From: Arcicella sp.
GTDB lineage: Bacteria; Bacteroidota; Bacteroidia; Cytophagales; Spirosomataceae
Assembly: GCA_014376355.1 (NCBI GenBank)
Contig: JACMRQ010000233.1
Location: 1-33,717, forward strand
Direction: 5' to 3'
DNA: 33,717 nt
In this document: in pieces, positions 23,201 through 31,472 of the stretch
Layout of the letters: each line of letters opens with the position of its first letter
How positions within the stretch are numbered: the stretch's first letter is position 1
Notes under the pieces: generated by a model
Told to the model about the DNA's origin: nothing
Seen by the model: only the letters and a program-made list of their open reading frames with translations
Databases searched by the model: none
Translations under genes and position numbers: made by a program

Positions 23201-24178
23201 TCAATCTATTCCCCAAATTAGTTTATCTATTACTTTTTCGTCAAAAAACTTTTGAGCAACCACACCAGCTTGTTTCAATAAAATATCCATTTTGGGATAA
23301 TCATTTCCTAAAACTCTATAAGCTTCGTTCATTGCTTCTTCATCTTTCAAAAAAGCGATTTCTTGAAAGGCATTTTTCAGAGCCGTGATTTTTAAACCTT
23401 TATCTTTCAATTTACCTAATTCGGAAATCATCCAACTCAAAGCCAGAAAATGGCATTTTTCTAAAAGTAAATGGTGTTTTATAGTTGAGGAAACGGGCAA
23501 ATTATTGAAAGGCGAAGAAACTATCTCTTCTATCAAATATTTTTTTAAATTTTTTAAATCGGCTTCGTTTTCGTGCAATTGAATTGCACCTTGAAAAGCC
23601 TGTGGATAAATACTTAACCATCTCAATTTTCGCCTTAATTCATGAACTTGAGTTTCTACATTTTTAAATTCAAAAGTGGTTTCACTAACAAATTCATTAA
23701 TTTTTTTAATTTGTTTATGGTAATATTTTTCAATATTAGCAATTTCATCTTCTTGATTTTGCCATTTTGAGTTGGTCAAACCCTCGTTAATTTTTCTTAA
23801 AGTTTTGCCGTTAGTCCATCCTTTTTTTATTAGTAAATCATTAAAAAGTATAATCTTTTCTCTGGTTTTGCTTTCCAAATGATTTTTAACAGTCATAGGT
23901 ATTTTAACATCGGCATGAAATTCTCTTAGAAAAGCAGCGTAATAATCAATTGCTCCTAAAACATCTTCAATTTCCTTAAAGCGTACATTTATTTCAGTAA
24001 AAAATGCTTTATCATGGAATTGAGAATACATTTTTGATAGACTTTCCAACATAAACATTGGGGTTCTTAAGTCGTGGAGAAACAACCATAAGGCAGGATT
24101 TTCTTGTGATTGAGCTTCTGATAGAAGAGCATTTACTTTATTTAATTGATAGTCGAATCTGGCTTTGCCTTGTTTCAT
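23201..24178 (-). CDS. CHAD-like alpha-helical protein
   Basis: A 325-residue, almost wholly helical, charged protein. The ATG at 24178 (MKQGKARFDYQLNKVNALL) is chosen because the longer TTG-start version would run into the yidC terminator. Two copies of a histidine-containing helix pattern are visible: LWLFLHDLRTPMFMLESLSKMY and VETQVHELRRKLRWLSIYPQ, each resembling the VHxxRVxLRRLRxxL helices of CHAD domains, followed by an E.LG.IDYY-type helix. CHAD proteins bind polyphosphate through conserved basic residues; here the basic pattern is thinner, so this is a tentative assignment. No signal peptide or membrane segment is present. It lies between yidC and the EamA gene on the same strand. Confidence 0.5.
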   Translation of the reverse strand: MKQGKARFDYQLNKVNALLSEAQSQENPALWLFLHDLRTPMFMLESLSKMYSQFHDKAFFTEINVRFKEIEDVLGAIDYYAAFLREFHADVKIPMTVKNHLESKTREKIILFNDLLIKKGWTNGKTLRKINEGLTNSKWQNQEDEIANIEKYYHKQIKKINEFVSETTFEFKNVETQVHELRRKLRWLSIYPQAFQGAIQLHENEADLKNLKKYLIEEIVSSPFNNLPVSSTIKHHLLLEKCHFLALSWMISELGKLKDKGLKITALKNAFQEIAFLKDEEAMNEAYRVLGNDYPKMDILLKQAGVVAQKFFDEKVIDKLIWGID

Positions 24179-24228
24179 TTTATTAAGTTTTTCATTGGTT
24201 TGTAAAAGTATGGAATAATTTAACAAAC

Positions 24229-24268
24229 AAAAAACAGGCAACAGATGTTGGATTCTATTGCCTGTTTT
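24229..24268 (-). terminator. Rho-independent terminator after yidC
   Basis: On the minus strand AAAACAGGCAA (24268-24258) pairs with TTGCCTGTTTT (24241-24231) around a 16-base loop, followed by TTG and more T. It begins 18 bp after the yidC stop codon. Confidence 0.85.
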
Positions 24269-24286
24269 CAAATGATTATCTCTATT

Positions 24287-26149
24287 TTATTTCTTCTTTT
24301 TCTTCGTATCTATCGCAGGCTGAGTTTTTTGAGCTTCCTCTACAGCTTTCATTTGCTTTGAAATATATTCCGAAAAACGTGACTTTTTGGCACCACCACC
24401 CGCTGCAATTTTCTTGCGATTATCATCCAAAATATTCTTAATTTTATCTTCATCCACAAATTTACGAATTCCAATTTGCTGACCAATCGTTACAATATTT
24501 GAGATAAAGTAATAGAAACTCATTCCTGCTGGTAAAGAATTCATAACAAACATAAAAATTACGGGCGTGATGTACGCCATTTTCTTCATGTCGATTGGTT
24601 GTCCTGTTTGGTCTGGTGTATTTTGATTATTATAATATCCGTAGGCAATACTTGAAACCGTCATTAATAAAGTAAATAAACTGACGTGGTTTCCGTATAA
24701 AGGAATCATAAACGGTAAAGTTGCAATAGAGTCAAACGTTGAAAGGTCATTTGCCCATAAAAACGATTGCTGACGAAGATTAATTAAATTGGGAAACAAC
24801 ATGAAAACTGCCATCAAAACAGGCATAGTTGCCACCACAGGCACACAACCACTCAAAGGACTTACGCCAACTTCGCCGTATAATTTCATTTGCGCTTGTT
24901 GTTGCTTCGCTGGATCGTCACCAATTTTTTCTTTTATAGCATTCAATTCAGGCTGTAGAATTCTCATTTTCGCCATACTTACATACGATTTATAAGTAAG
25001 TGGTAATAGGGCAAATTTGATAATTAAAACCAAAGCAATAATCAATAAACCGTAGTTAGAAAAAATCTTTTCCAACACATTAAACAAAGGCACAAAAACG
25101 TAGCGAGTGATTGGCAAAAAGATGTCATAACTCAACTTTACATTCTTGCCAAAACCTGGGGCAACATTTTTGATAATATTGTAATCATTTGGTCCAAAAT
25201 ACCACTGAAAATTTCCTTTTCCTGCTTTTATTCCCGCCAAATTCAAATCCATGTTTGCACGGAGCGTTTTGATATTTACCGAATCCTGTTCATTGGCAGT
25301 TCCTATAACTTCTGCTTTTAGAATTGGGTCGTTTTTAGTGATAAAACTTGACAAAAAGTATTTTTTCTTAAACGCTACCCATTTCAGCGGTTGGTCTAAT
25401 TTTGCATCATTTGAACCAGTTGGAGATTCCGATAATTGGTCAAAATTCTCTCCATCATTAATCAAATAATTTACCGTTGCTTTACGGTTTTCAGTTAAGT
25501 CTTTCTCCGTTGGCCGAACATTCTCAACCCAATTCATTTTAACAGATTCATTTTTAAGAATACCATCTAAACCTGTCAATTTTAAATCATTGTCCAATAA
25601 AAAACCTGCACCAGCTAAAGTGTAAGTTTGCTCAACTGACTGACCATTAGCTAATTGTATCTTGAAAACTACTTTTTCTGATTTTCCATCTGCAACCATT
25701 CCTCCGACTGAATTGGTATTGAAATACAATTTATTCAAATCAACATTTCCTTTAGTTGTCGGTAAATCAAGTGAAATTTTATCGAAATCTTGATCAAAAA
25801 TTATTAACGGTTCTTTTTTGTTTGTTGCAAAAGAATGATAGGTTTCATAATTTTTTAATAAAACCTGTTTCACTCGTCCACCCTGTGAGGTGAAAGTGAT
25901 TTTAATGTCTTTATTTTCCAAAACTACATCCTTGCTGGTTCCTACAGCAGCCGATGCAAAATCTCCAGCAGCAGTTTTTGCGGTATTAGAATCAAGTGTG
26001 ATAACTCTTTGAGGGGTGACAGTGGCTTGGGTTGTTTTGGGTTTTTGTTGTGATTTCTCTGGGTCAATCTTTGGGGCAAAGAAAAATTGATAACCAAGCA
26101 ACATTGCCATTATCAATACTAAACCCGTGATTTGATTTTTATCCATCAT
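24287..26149 (-). CDS. yidC: Membrane protein insertase YidC
   Basis: A 620-residue inner membrane insertase that helps proteins enter and fold in the membrane, alone or with SecYEG. TM1 is ITGLVLIMAMLLGYQFFFAP, followed by the large periplasmic beta-domain typical of Gram-negative YidC (about 45-345). The conserved core starts ALLPLTYKSYVSMAKMRILQPEL, then GCVPVVATMPVLMAVFMLFP, and ends with YFISNIVTIGQQ. The C-terminal tail is strongly basic (DTKKKKK), as expected for ribosome contact. The start could be either of two consecutive Met codons. pyrG, its usual Bacteroidota neighbour, is found two genes upstream with a TonB receptor between. Confidence 0.97.
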   Translation of the reverse strand: MMDKNQITGLVLIMAMLLGYQFFFAPKIDPEKSQQKPKTTQATVTPQRVITLDSNTAKTAAGDFASAAVGTSKDVVLENKDIKITFTSQGGRVKQVLLKNYETYHSFATNKKEPLIIFDQDFDKISLDLPTTKGNVDLNKLYFNTNSVGGMVADGKSEKVVFKIQLANGQSVEQTYTLAGAGFLLDNDLKLTGLDGILKNESVKMNWVENVRPTEKDLTENRKATVNYLINDGENFDQLSESPTGSNDAKLDQPLKWVAFKKKYFLSSFITKNDPILKAEVIGTANEQDSVNIKTLRANMDLNLAGIKAGKGNFQWYFGPNDYNIIKNVAPGFGKNVKLSYDIFLPITRYVFVPLFNVLEKIFSNYGLLIIALVLIIKFALLPLTYKSYVSMAKMRILQPELNAIKEKIGDDPAKQQQAQMKLYGEVGVSPLSGCVPVVATMPVLMAVFMLFPNLINLRQQSFLWANDLSTFDSIATLPFMIPLYGNHVSLFTLLMTVSSIAYGYYNNQNTPDQTGQPIDMKKMAYITPVIFMFVMNSLPAGMSFYYFISNIVTIGQQIGIRKFVDEDKIKNILDDNRKKIAAGGGAKKSRFSEYISKQMKAVEEAQKTQPAIDTKKKKK

Positions 26150-26313
26150 TATTTCTCGTACATTTTTGAGTTTATCGCTCGCTTTTAAATTAATTTTCTA
26201 TTAGTTTTCATCTAAGATGCAAAATTACTAAGACTTATCCGTATTTGGTAATGGATTAAAGTTAATTGTGATTAATGGTTGAATTGCTTCGTATTTTGGA
26301 TACTTAAAAATTA

Positions 26314-26345
26314 AAAAGAGAACTCTACTAATAGAGTTCTCTTTT
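26314..26345 (-). terminator. Rho-independent terminator after the TonB receptor gene
   Basis: AAAAGAGAACTCTA (26314-26327) and TAGAGTTCTCTTTT (26332-26345) form a perfect 14-bp stem with the four-base loop CTAA. The minus-strand tail is TTTTTAATTTTT. It begins 23 bp after the stop codon. Confidence 0.9.
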
Positions 26346-26368
26346 AACAATAAATCTATTTGAAACGA

Positions 26369-29170
26369 TTAGAAGCGAATTTGCAAATTAGCATTAAACA
26401 TAGTTCCTAACTGACTAAACTGTGAACCATTATAGCCAAGAATATCGTAACGACCGCTAAATCCTAAGAAACCCCTCAATAAAGCTTTTTTCTCGGGAGT
26501 ATTAATGGCTGATTCACCTTTTGAATTCAAAGCAATTAAATCCCACATTGGCAATACATTCAATAAATTATTCACATTTGCCGTGAAAGAAACATTTTTA
26601 CTGAAATTATACCCAACGCTTAAATCAGAAACAATAGCAGGTTTAAATTCAGCCTTAATATTTTCCATATCATCTCCACCATTATCCAAATCTTGGAAAG
26701 ATGTTGAACCAAATAAAGTATTCGCTAAATTAAAATTCCATTTATTAAGTGCATAGTTCAATGATAAAATAGATTTATATCTTGGACGGCTATTTGTCAA
26801 CAATGATCTAATTTGCGTATTTAAAATACTTGAACCTGCATCCGCAATGGCTTTTGGTACGGTTGGATTTCCAATAATTGAGTTATCCAATACAAAATTT
26901 CCCGCCAAACTTATGCCTAATTTACCCTTACCTAATTCAACGTTTCTGTATGAAATAACGTAATCAATACCTGAATTTACGGTTTCAATACCATTAATAA
27001 AGAACTGAACACTGGCTAAATCAAAATTATTAACTCCGACAGAAGTTCCCTTCAAGATTCTACCTAAATCTGTTGTTGGTATTGCTAATCTTTTATCGTC
27101 TGTATTGATTGAAGAACTGTAAACGATTCTATCTGTAACTCTGATGTTGTAGTAATCCACCGTAACGCTAAGATTCTTGGTTGGATTGAAGCCTAATCCG
27201 AAAGAAATATTTGTTGATAGTTCAGGCTTTAAATTAGGAATTCCCAAGGCACGTGCTTGTGCAGAACGATTGTTAAATAAACCTGATAATTGGATTGTAC
27301 CACCCGCAAAAGCCGCTTGAACTGATTGTGCATAAATTTGGTGCAAGGTTGGAGCTCTAAATCCAGTTGATACTGAACCTCTCAAAACTACTTTATCATC
27401 CGCTAATTTATAACGAGAAGATATTTTCCATACATTTTTCGAACCAAAATCACTGTAATTTTCAGTCCTAACCGTTCCGTTGATTAAGAAATTTTTTGAA
27501 ATATCATAGCTTACATCAAAATAAGCTCCAAGGTTAAAACGCTTATTTACCCCTGCATTCAATTTATTGATACCTGGGAATGAATTTGACCCTTCTTGAT
27601 TGAACGAAGCATCATCACCCGCAACAATTGTGTATGCTTCTGTGCGTGCTTCTACTCCGAAAGCAATGCCAATTTTATCGGTTACAGCCTTAGAAATATC
27701 AATATTTCCTACCAGATGACTAAATTCATATCCACCTGGCTTGAAACGAGTTGGACTTGATTTTCCTAAAGAACGGTTTACCGTATTATCAACGGTATAA
27801 CTTTGCGTATTTCCACCAATCGTTAAACTTCCATCGTGTTTCCAACCATTAGTTTCTCCTTTTAAGCCTAACGTTGCATTATAATCGAGTAATTCACCTT
27901 CAAAAGTTGGCACATAACCGATATAGCCTTTGTATAAATCAACTTTATCTTCCGTTGGGAATGCTAAAGTTGCGGCTGTAAGATAGTTTTTACCACCATT
28001 GTCCGTCACACTATGCAATAAGCCACGATCTTGTCTCCAGTAAGGTGTGCGATAGTTAGCAAAACTTGAAACTCTTTTAACAACCATTGCTCCGTTACCA
28101 TAAAATTCGTTGTCGTTACCAATAGGAACTCCAAAGTTTATTAAGAATTTACCTGCCGTTGTTTCAGCAGTTCCATTAATATTTCCACCCGTTGGATAAT
28201 CTTTTAAATAGTTGGTAATTAGGGCATCCTGTCCAGGACTACCACCGAAAGTAGCAATTTCAGTGGGAACGTGGATTATTCCCGAACGAACCGCCGAATT
28301 TTGTTGAGAAAAATCAACGGTATAATTGATAAAACCTTTACTACCAAAGTTTCCTCCGCCGTTTAAAGCTAAACCATACATACCTCCGTCACCCTTTGAA
28401 GTAACTCCAGTATTGAAGTTCAACGAAGTATATTCGTATCTATCCTTCAAGATAATATTCATTACTCCCGCAATTGCATCAGAACCATATTGGGCGGATG
28501 CACCATCACGCAAGATTTCAACTCGTTTGATGGCTTGTTGTGGAATAGCTGAAATATCAACCCCAGTTTCTCCACGACCTGGCGAGAATTGAACGTACAA
28601 TAAAGAACTCAAGTTTTTGCGTTTCCCGTTAATCAAAACTAACGTTCTACTTGGCCCCATATTACGAATTTCCCAAGGGTCTAAAAGTGTTGTAGCATCA
28701 TTCACTGGAGTATTTACAGTATTGAAAGATGGAACGGTGTATTGAAGTGCTTTATCAAATGTTGTTTGACCAGTCATTTTTAAATCACTTGCTCCAATAA
28801 TGTCAATCGGTACGGCAGCATCGGTAACAGTACGCTGAACGTTACGGCTACCCGTGGAAACAACAACTTCGCTCAATTCAGTATTTGATGCAAATAACTG
28901 AACATTAACAGAATTTGAAGCACCAACTGCTTGGGTATTGGTTGAGTATCCAATGAATGAAAATACTAATTTACTTCCAGAAGCGACAGAGATTTTGTAC
29001 ATTCCATTGACATCGGTAACTGTGCCAGTATTCGTACCTTGAACAGTAATGTTCACTCCTGGCAGACCAGCATTACTGGCACCATCGGAAACTTTACCAG
29101 TACGTTCTTGGGCAAGTAAGTTACCCGCAACCCCGAGCATAATCAGGGCAAATGAGAAAATTTTTTTCAT
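26369..29170 (-). CDS. TonB-dependent outer membrane receptor
   Basis: A 933-residue receptor. Residues 1-20 are a signal peptide ending GNLLAQ. A CarboxypepD_reg-like domain follows (SNAGLPGVNITVQGTNTGT). The plug domain includes LSEVVVSTGSRNVQRTVTDA, the segment SRTLVLINGKRKN and KRVEILRDGASAQYGSDAIA. The C-terminal barrel contains KNLSVTVDYYNIRVTDRIV and ends MFNANLQIRF. PSRTLVLINGKRK and YGSDAIAGVMNIILK resemble the iron-complex / vitamin-type TonB receptors rather than SusC, and no SusD partner is adjacent. The ligand is unknown. It has its own terminator and a 298-bp leader, so it is an independent unit between pyrG and yidC. Confidence 0.94.
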   Translation of the reverse strand: MKKIFSFALIMLGVAGNLLAQERTGKVSDGASNAGLPGVNITVQGTNTGTVTDVNGMYKISVASGSKLVFSFIGYSTNTQAVGASNSVNVQLFASNTELSEVVVSTGSRNVQRTVTDAAVPIDIIGASDLKMTGQTTFDKALQYTVPSFNTVNTPVNDATTLLDPWEIRNMGPSRTLVLINGKRKNLSSLLYVQFSPGRGETGVDISAIPQQAIKRVEILRDGASAQYGSDAIAGVMNIILKDRYEYTSLNFNTGVTSKGDGGMYGLALNGGGNFGSKGFINYTVDFSQQNSAVRSGIIHVPTEIATFGGSPGQDALITNYLKDYPTGGNINGTAETTAGKFLINFGVPIGNDNEFYGNGAMVVKRVSSFANYRTPYWRQDRGLLHSVTDNGGKNYLTAATLAFPTEDKVDLYKGYIGYVPTFEGELLDYNATLGLKGETNGWKHDGSLTIGGNTQSYTVDNTVNRSLGKSSPTRFKPGGYEFSHLVGNIDISKAVTDKIGIAFGVEARTEAYTIVAGDDASFNQEGSNSFPGINKLNAGVNKRFNLGAYFDVSYDISKNFLINGTVRTENYSDFGSKNVWKISSRYKLADDKVVLRGSVSTGFRAPTLHQIYAQSVQAAFAGGTIQLSGLFNNRSAQARALGIPNLKPELSTNISFGLGFNPTKNLSVTVDYYNIRVTDRIVYSSSINTDDKRLAIPTTDLGRILKGTSVGVNNFDLASVQFFINGIETVNSGIDYVISYRNVELGKGKLGISLAGNFVLDNSIIGNPTVPKAIADAGSSILNTQIRSLLTNSRPRYKSILSLNYALNKWNFNLANTLFGSTSFQDLDNGGDDMENIKAEFKPAIVSDLSVGYNFSKNVSFTANVNNLLNVLPMWDLIALNSKGESAINTPEKKALLRGFLGFSGRYDILGYNGSQFSQLGTMFNANLQIRF

Positions 29171-29412
29171 GATAATTTTAAAAAATGGTTAATAACTTTA
29201 AAATAACTATACTCACATTTAACAATATTTGTTTGAGGTAATTAGTAATTTTTACCAAATATTATTTTGAACGATGAATCATTTAGCAATGATTCTCTTG
29301 CAAATGAAGGTTAAAAAGTGATATTCACAAAATAATAATCTGCTTATTTACCATAGCTAAGATAAAAATGAGTATAACTAACCAAAAAATACTTTCAGAT
29401 GATTGAATTATT
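29171..29412. other. Leader region of the TonB receptor gene
   Basis: AT-rich spacer holding the receptor promoter. The only structure seen is the perfect inverted repeat GAATCATT-TAGC-AATGATTC (29276-29295), about 105 bp before the start codon, a possible operator. It does not resemble a Fur box closely enough to name. Confidence 0.4.
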
Positions 29413-29450
29413 GCAAAAAAAAGAGACAAAGCTATTGCCTTGTCTCTTCA
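29413..29450 (-). terminator. Rho-independent terminator after pyrG
   Basis: On the minus strand AAGAGACAA (29448-29440) pairs with TTGTCTCTT (29429-29421), with two more G-C pairs inside past a mismatch, followed by TTTTTTT. It begins 19 bp after the pyrG stop codon. Confidence 0.88.
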
Positions 29451-29468
29451 ATATATTATCAAAAAATA

Positions 29469-31118
29469 TTATTTAACTCCTTTCATTAAAGGAATGGCAT
29501 TTTTCAAAACAGCTTTTACAAAATGAATAAATAAAGGAGCTGGATTTATAACCGTTGATTTATATTCAGGATGAAACTGCACACCAATGAAAAATGGATG
29601 GTCTTTCAGCTCAACAATTTCGACTAATCCCGATTCTGGATTAACACCCGTTGCAACCAATCCTGCATTTTTAAATTGCTCTAAATAAGCATTATTAAAC
29701 TCGTAGCGATGACGATGACGTTCTTGAATGTTCAATTTTCCGTAAACATGGTGAGCCAATGAACCTTTTTCTACTTTACAAGCATAAGCTCCCAAACGCA
29801 TTGTTCCACCTTTATTAGTTACCGTTTTCTGTTCTTCCATCAAATCAATTACTGGATTGGTAGTTTCTGGATTCATTTCTGATGAATGAGCATCCGATAA
29901 ACCAAGCACGTTACGAGCATATTCAATCACAGCACATTGCATTCCTAAACAGATTCCAAAGAAAGGTATTTTTTTCTCACGGGCATATTTTACCGCATTA
30001 ATTTTACCCTCAATACCTCTTTCACCAAAACCTGGTGCAACCAAAATTCCATCCAAATTTTCTAATTTCTTTTCGTATCCAACTTCAACCAATTGTTCGG
30101 ATGAAATCCATGTTACATTCACTTTAGTTTCATTTACCGCTCCCGCATGAATCAATCCTTCGGCAATTGATTTATAAGAATCTTTCAATTCAACGTATTT
30201 TCCAACCAAACCAATAGTTACTTGTTCAGTTGGATTTTTGAGTTTACCCAAGAAATTTTTCCAACTTTCAAGGTCAGCGTCTTTATCATTGTAGATATCT
30301 AATTTATACAAAGCACGTTGGTCGAGTTTTTCCTTGCGCATCAACAAAGGAACGTCATAAATCGTCTCAGCATCAATTGATTCTATAACATCGTTAGTGG
30401 AAACGTTACAAAATAATGCAATCTTACGACGCATTTCAATGGGAATAGTATGTTCCGTGCGACAAACAATAATATCAGGTTGAACGCCCAATTGTGACAA
30501 GGCACGAACTGAATGTTGCGTTGGTTTTGTTTTTAATTCACCCGCCGAAGCTAAATAAGGCACGAGTGTCAGGTGAATAAAAAGCGTGTTTTTTTCGCCT
30601 AAATCCCACTTTAATTGACGAGCAGCTTCGATAAAAGGTAATGATTCAATATCTCCAACACAGCCACCAATTTCTGTAATTACAATATCATACAATCCTG
30701 TTTCGCCCAAAATCAGAATATTTCGTTTGATTTCGTCCGTAATATGAGGAATAACTTGAACGGTTTTTCCCAAATAATCACCTTTACGTTCTCTGGTTAT
30801 GACATTATTGTAAACTCTTCCCGTTGTAATATTATTTGCCTGAGAAGTTGGAACACCCAAGAAACGTTCGTAATGACCAAGGTCAAGGTCAGTCTCTGCT
30901 CCGTCATTTGTAACGTAGCATTCCCCATGTTCATAAGGATTAAGTGTGCCTGGGTCAATATTAATGTAAGGATCGAATTTTTGAATAGTTACTGATAATC
31001 CTCTGGCTTGTAGTAATTTAGCTAACGAAGAAGCTACAATTCCTTTGCCTAATGATGATGTTACACCGCCTGTAACGAATATATATTTTGCGGTTTTAGG
31101 TTGACCTTTACCTGACAT
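29469..31118 (-). CDS. pyrG: CTP synthase
   Basis: A 549-residue, full-length enzyme making CTP from UTP with ATP and glutamine. The N-terminal synthetase domain (about 1-275) starts with KYIFVTGGVTSSLGKGI, the P-loop, and includes DPYINIDPGTLNPYEHGECY and EIGGCVGDIES. The C-terminal class I glutamine amidotransferase domain (about 300-545) carries the nucleophile Cys in PFFGICLGMQ and the His/Glu pair in GVQFHPEYKS. It is a housekeeping gene. The leader contains a small hairpin (31189-31209), but no pyrG attenuator of the Gram-positive type is apparent. Confidence 0.98.
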   Translation of the reverse strand: MSGKGQPKTAKYIFVTGGVTSSLGKGIVASSLAKLLQARGLSVTIQKFDPYINIDPGTLNPYEHGECYVTNDGAETDLDLGHYERFLGVPTSQANNITTGRVYNNVITRERKGDYLGKTVQVIPHITDEIKRNILILGETGLYDIVITEIGGCVGDIESLPFIEAARQLKWDLGEKNTLFIHLTLVPYLASAGELKTKPTQHSVRALSQLGVQPDIIVCRTEHTIPIEMRRKIALFCNVSTNDVIESIDAETIYDVPLLMRKEKLDQRALYKLDIYNDKDADLESWKNFLGKLKNPTEQVTIGLVGKYVELKDSYKSIAEGLIHAGAVNETKVNVTWISSEQLVEVGYEKKLENLDGILVAPGFGERGIEGKINAVKYAREKKIPFFGICLGMQCAVIEYARNVLGLSDAHSSEMNPETTNPVIDLMEEQKTVTNKGGTMRLGAYACKVEKGSLAHHVYGKLNIQERHRHRYEFNNAYLEQFKNAGLVATGVNPESGLVEIVELKDHPFFIGVQFHPEYKSTVINPAPLFIHFVKAVLKNAIPLMKGVK

Positions 31119-31472
31119 GATAATATTATTTTAAAAATTCGTAAGTCTTTAAACCGTAGGTCGTAAGCAGGATACAAAAGAATTTTCCAATTACTTTTGG
31201 GAAGTAATTTTCTAATTACGTTACATTACGATTGATACTTGTATGAAAAGAAACTTAGGAGGAGGATAAATCCGCAACCTGTTGTTACGGGATACAAAGT
31301 TAGGACAATTTTATAGACTTAAAGACTAAATGTTTTATGATTTTGTAAGAAAATTGGTAATTGTATGAAAGTTAGCGGTTTACAAGATTGGAAAATGAAC
31401 AAGATTTTGCGTTTAGCATGAGTACTTATTGATAGCATGAGTTTAAATCATGCCATCAATAACCCAATTTTC
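31119..31472. other. Intergenic region between pyrG and the helicase-nuclease gene
   Basis: A 354-bp spacer with no credible ORF. It holds a hairpin AATTACTT-TTGGG-AAGTAATT (31189-31209) about 70 bp before pyrG, and the hairpin at 31426-31462 next to the helicase gene. The 10-mer TAGCATGAGT occurs twice (31414-31423 and 31433-31442). Confidence 0.5.
31426..31462 (-). terminator. Hairpin after the helicase-nuclease gene
   Basis: TTATTGATAGCATGA (31426-31440) and TCATGCCATCAATAA (31448-31462) form a 15-position stem around GTTTAAA. The one mismatch becomes a G-U pair in minus-strand RNA, the direction of the adjacent gene, whose stop codon is 10 bp away. No T-run follows, so it may be a stability element or a terminator of another type. 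Confidence 0.55.
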
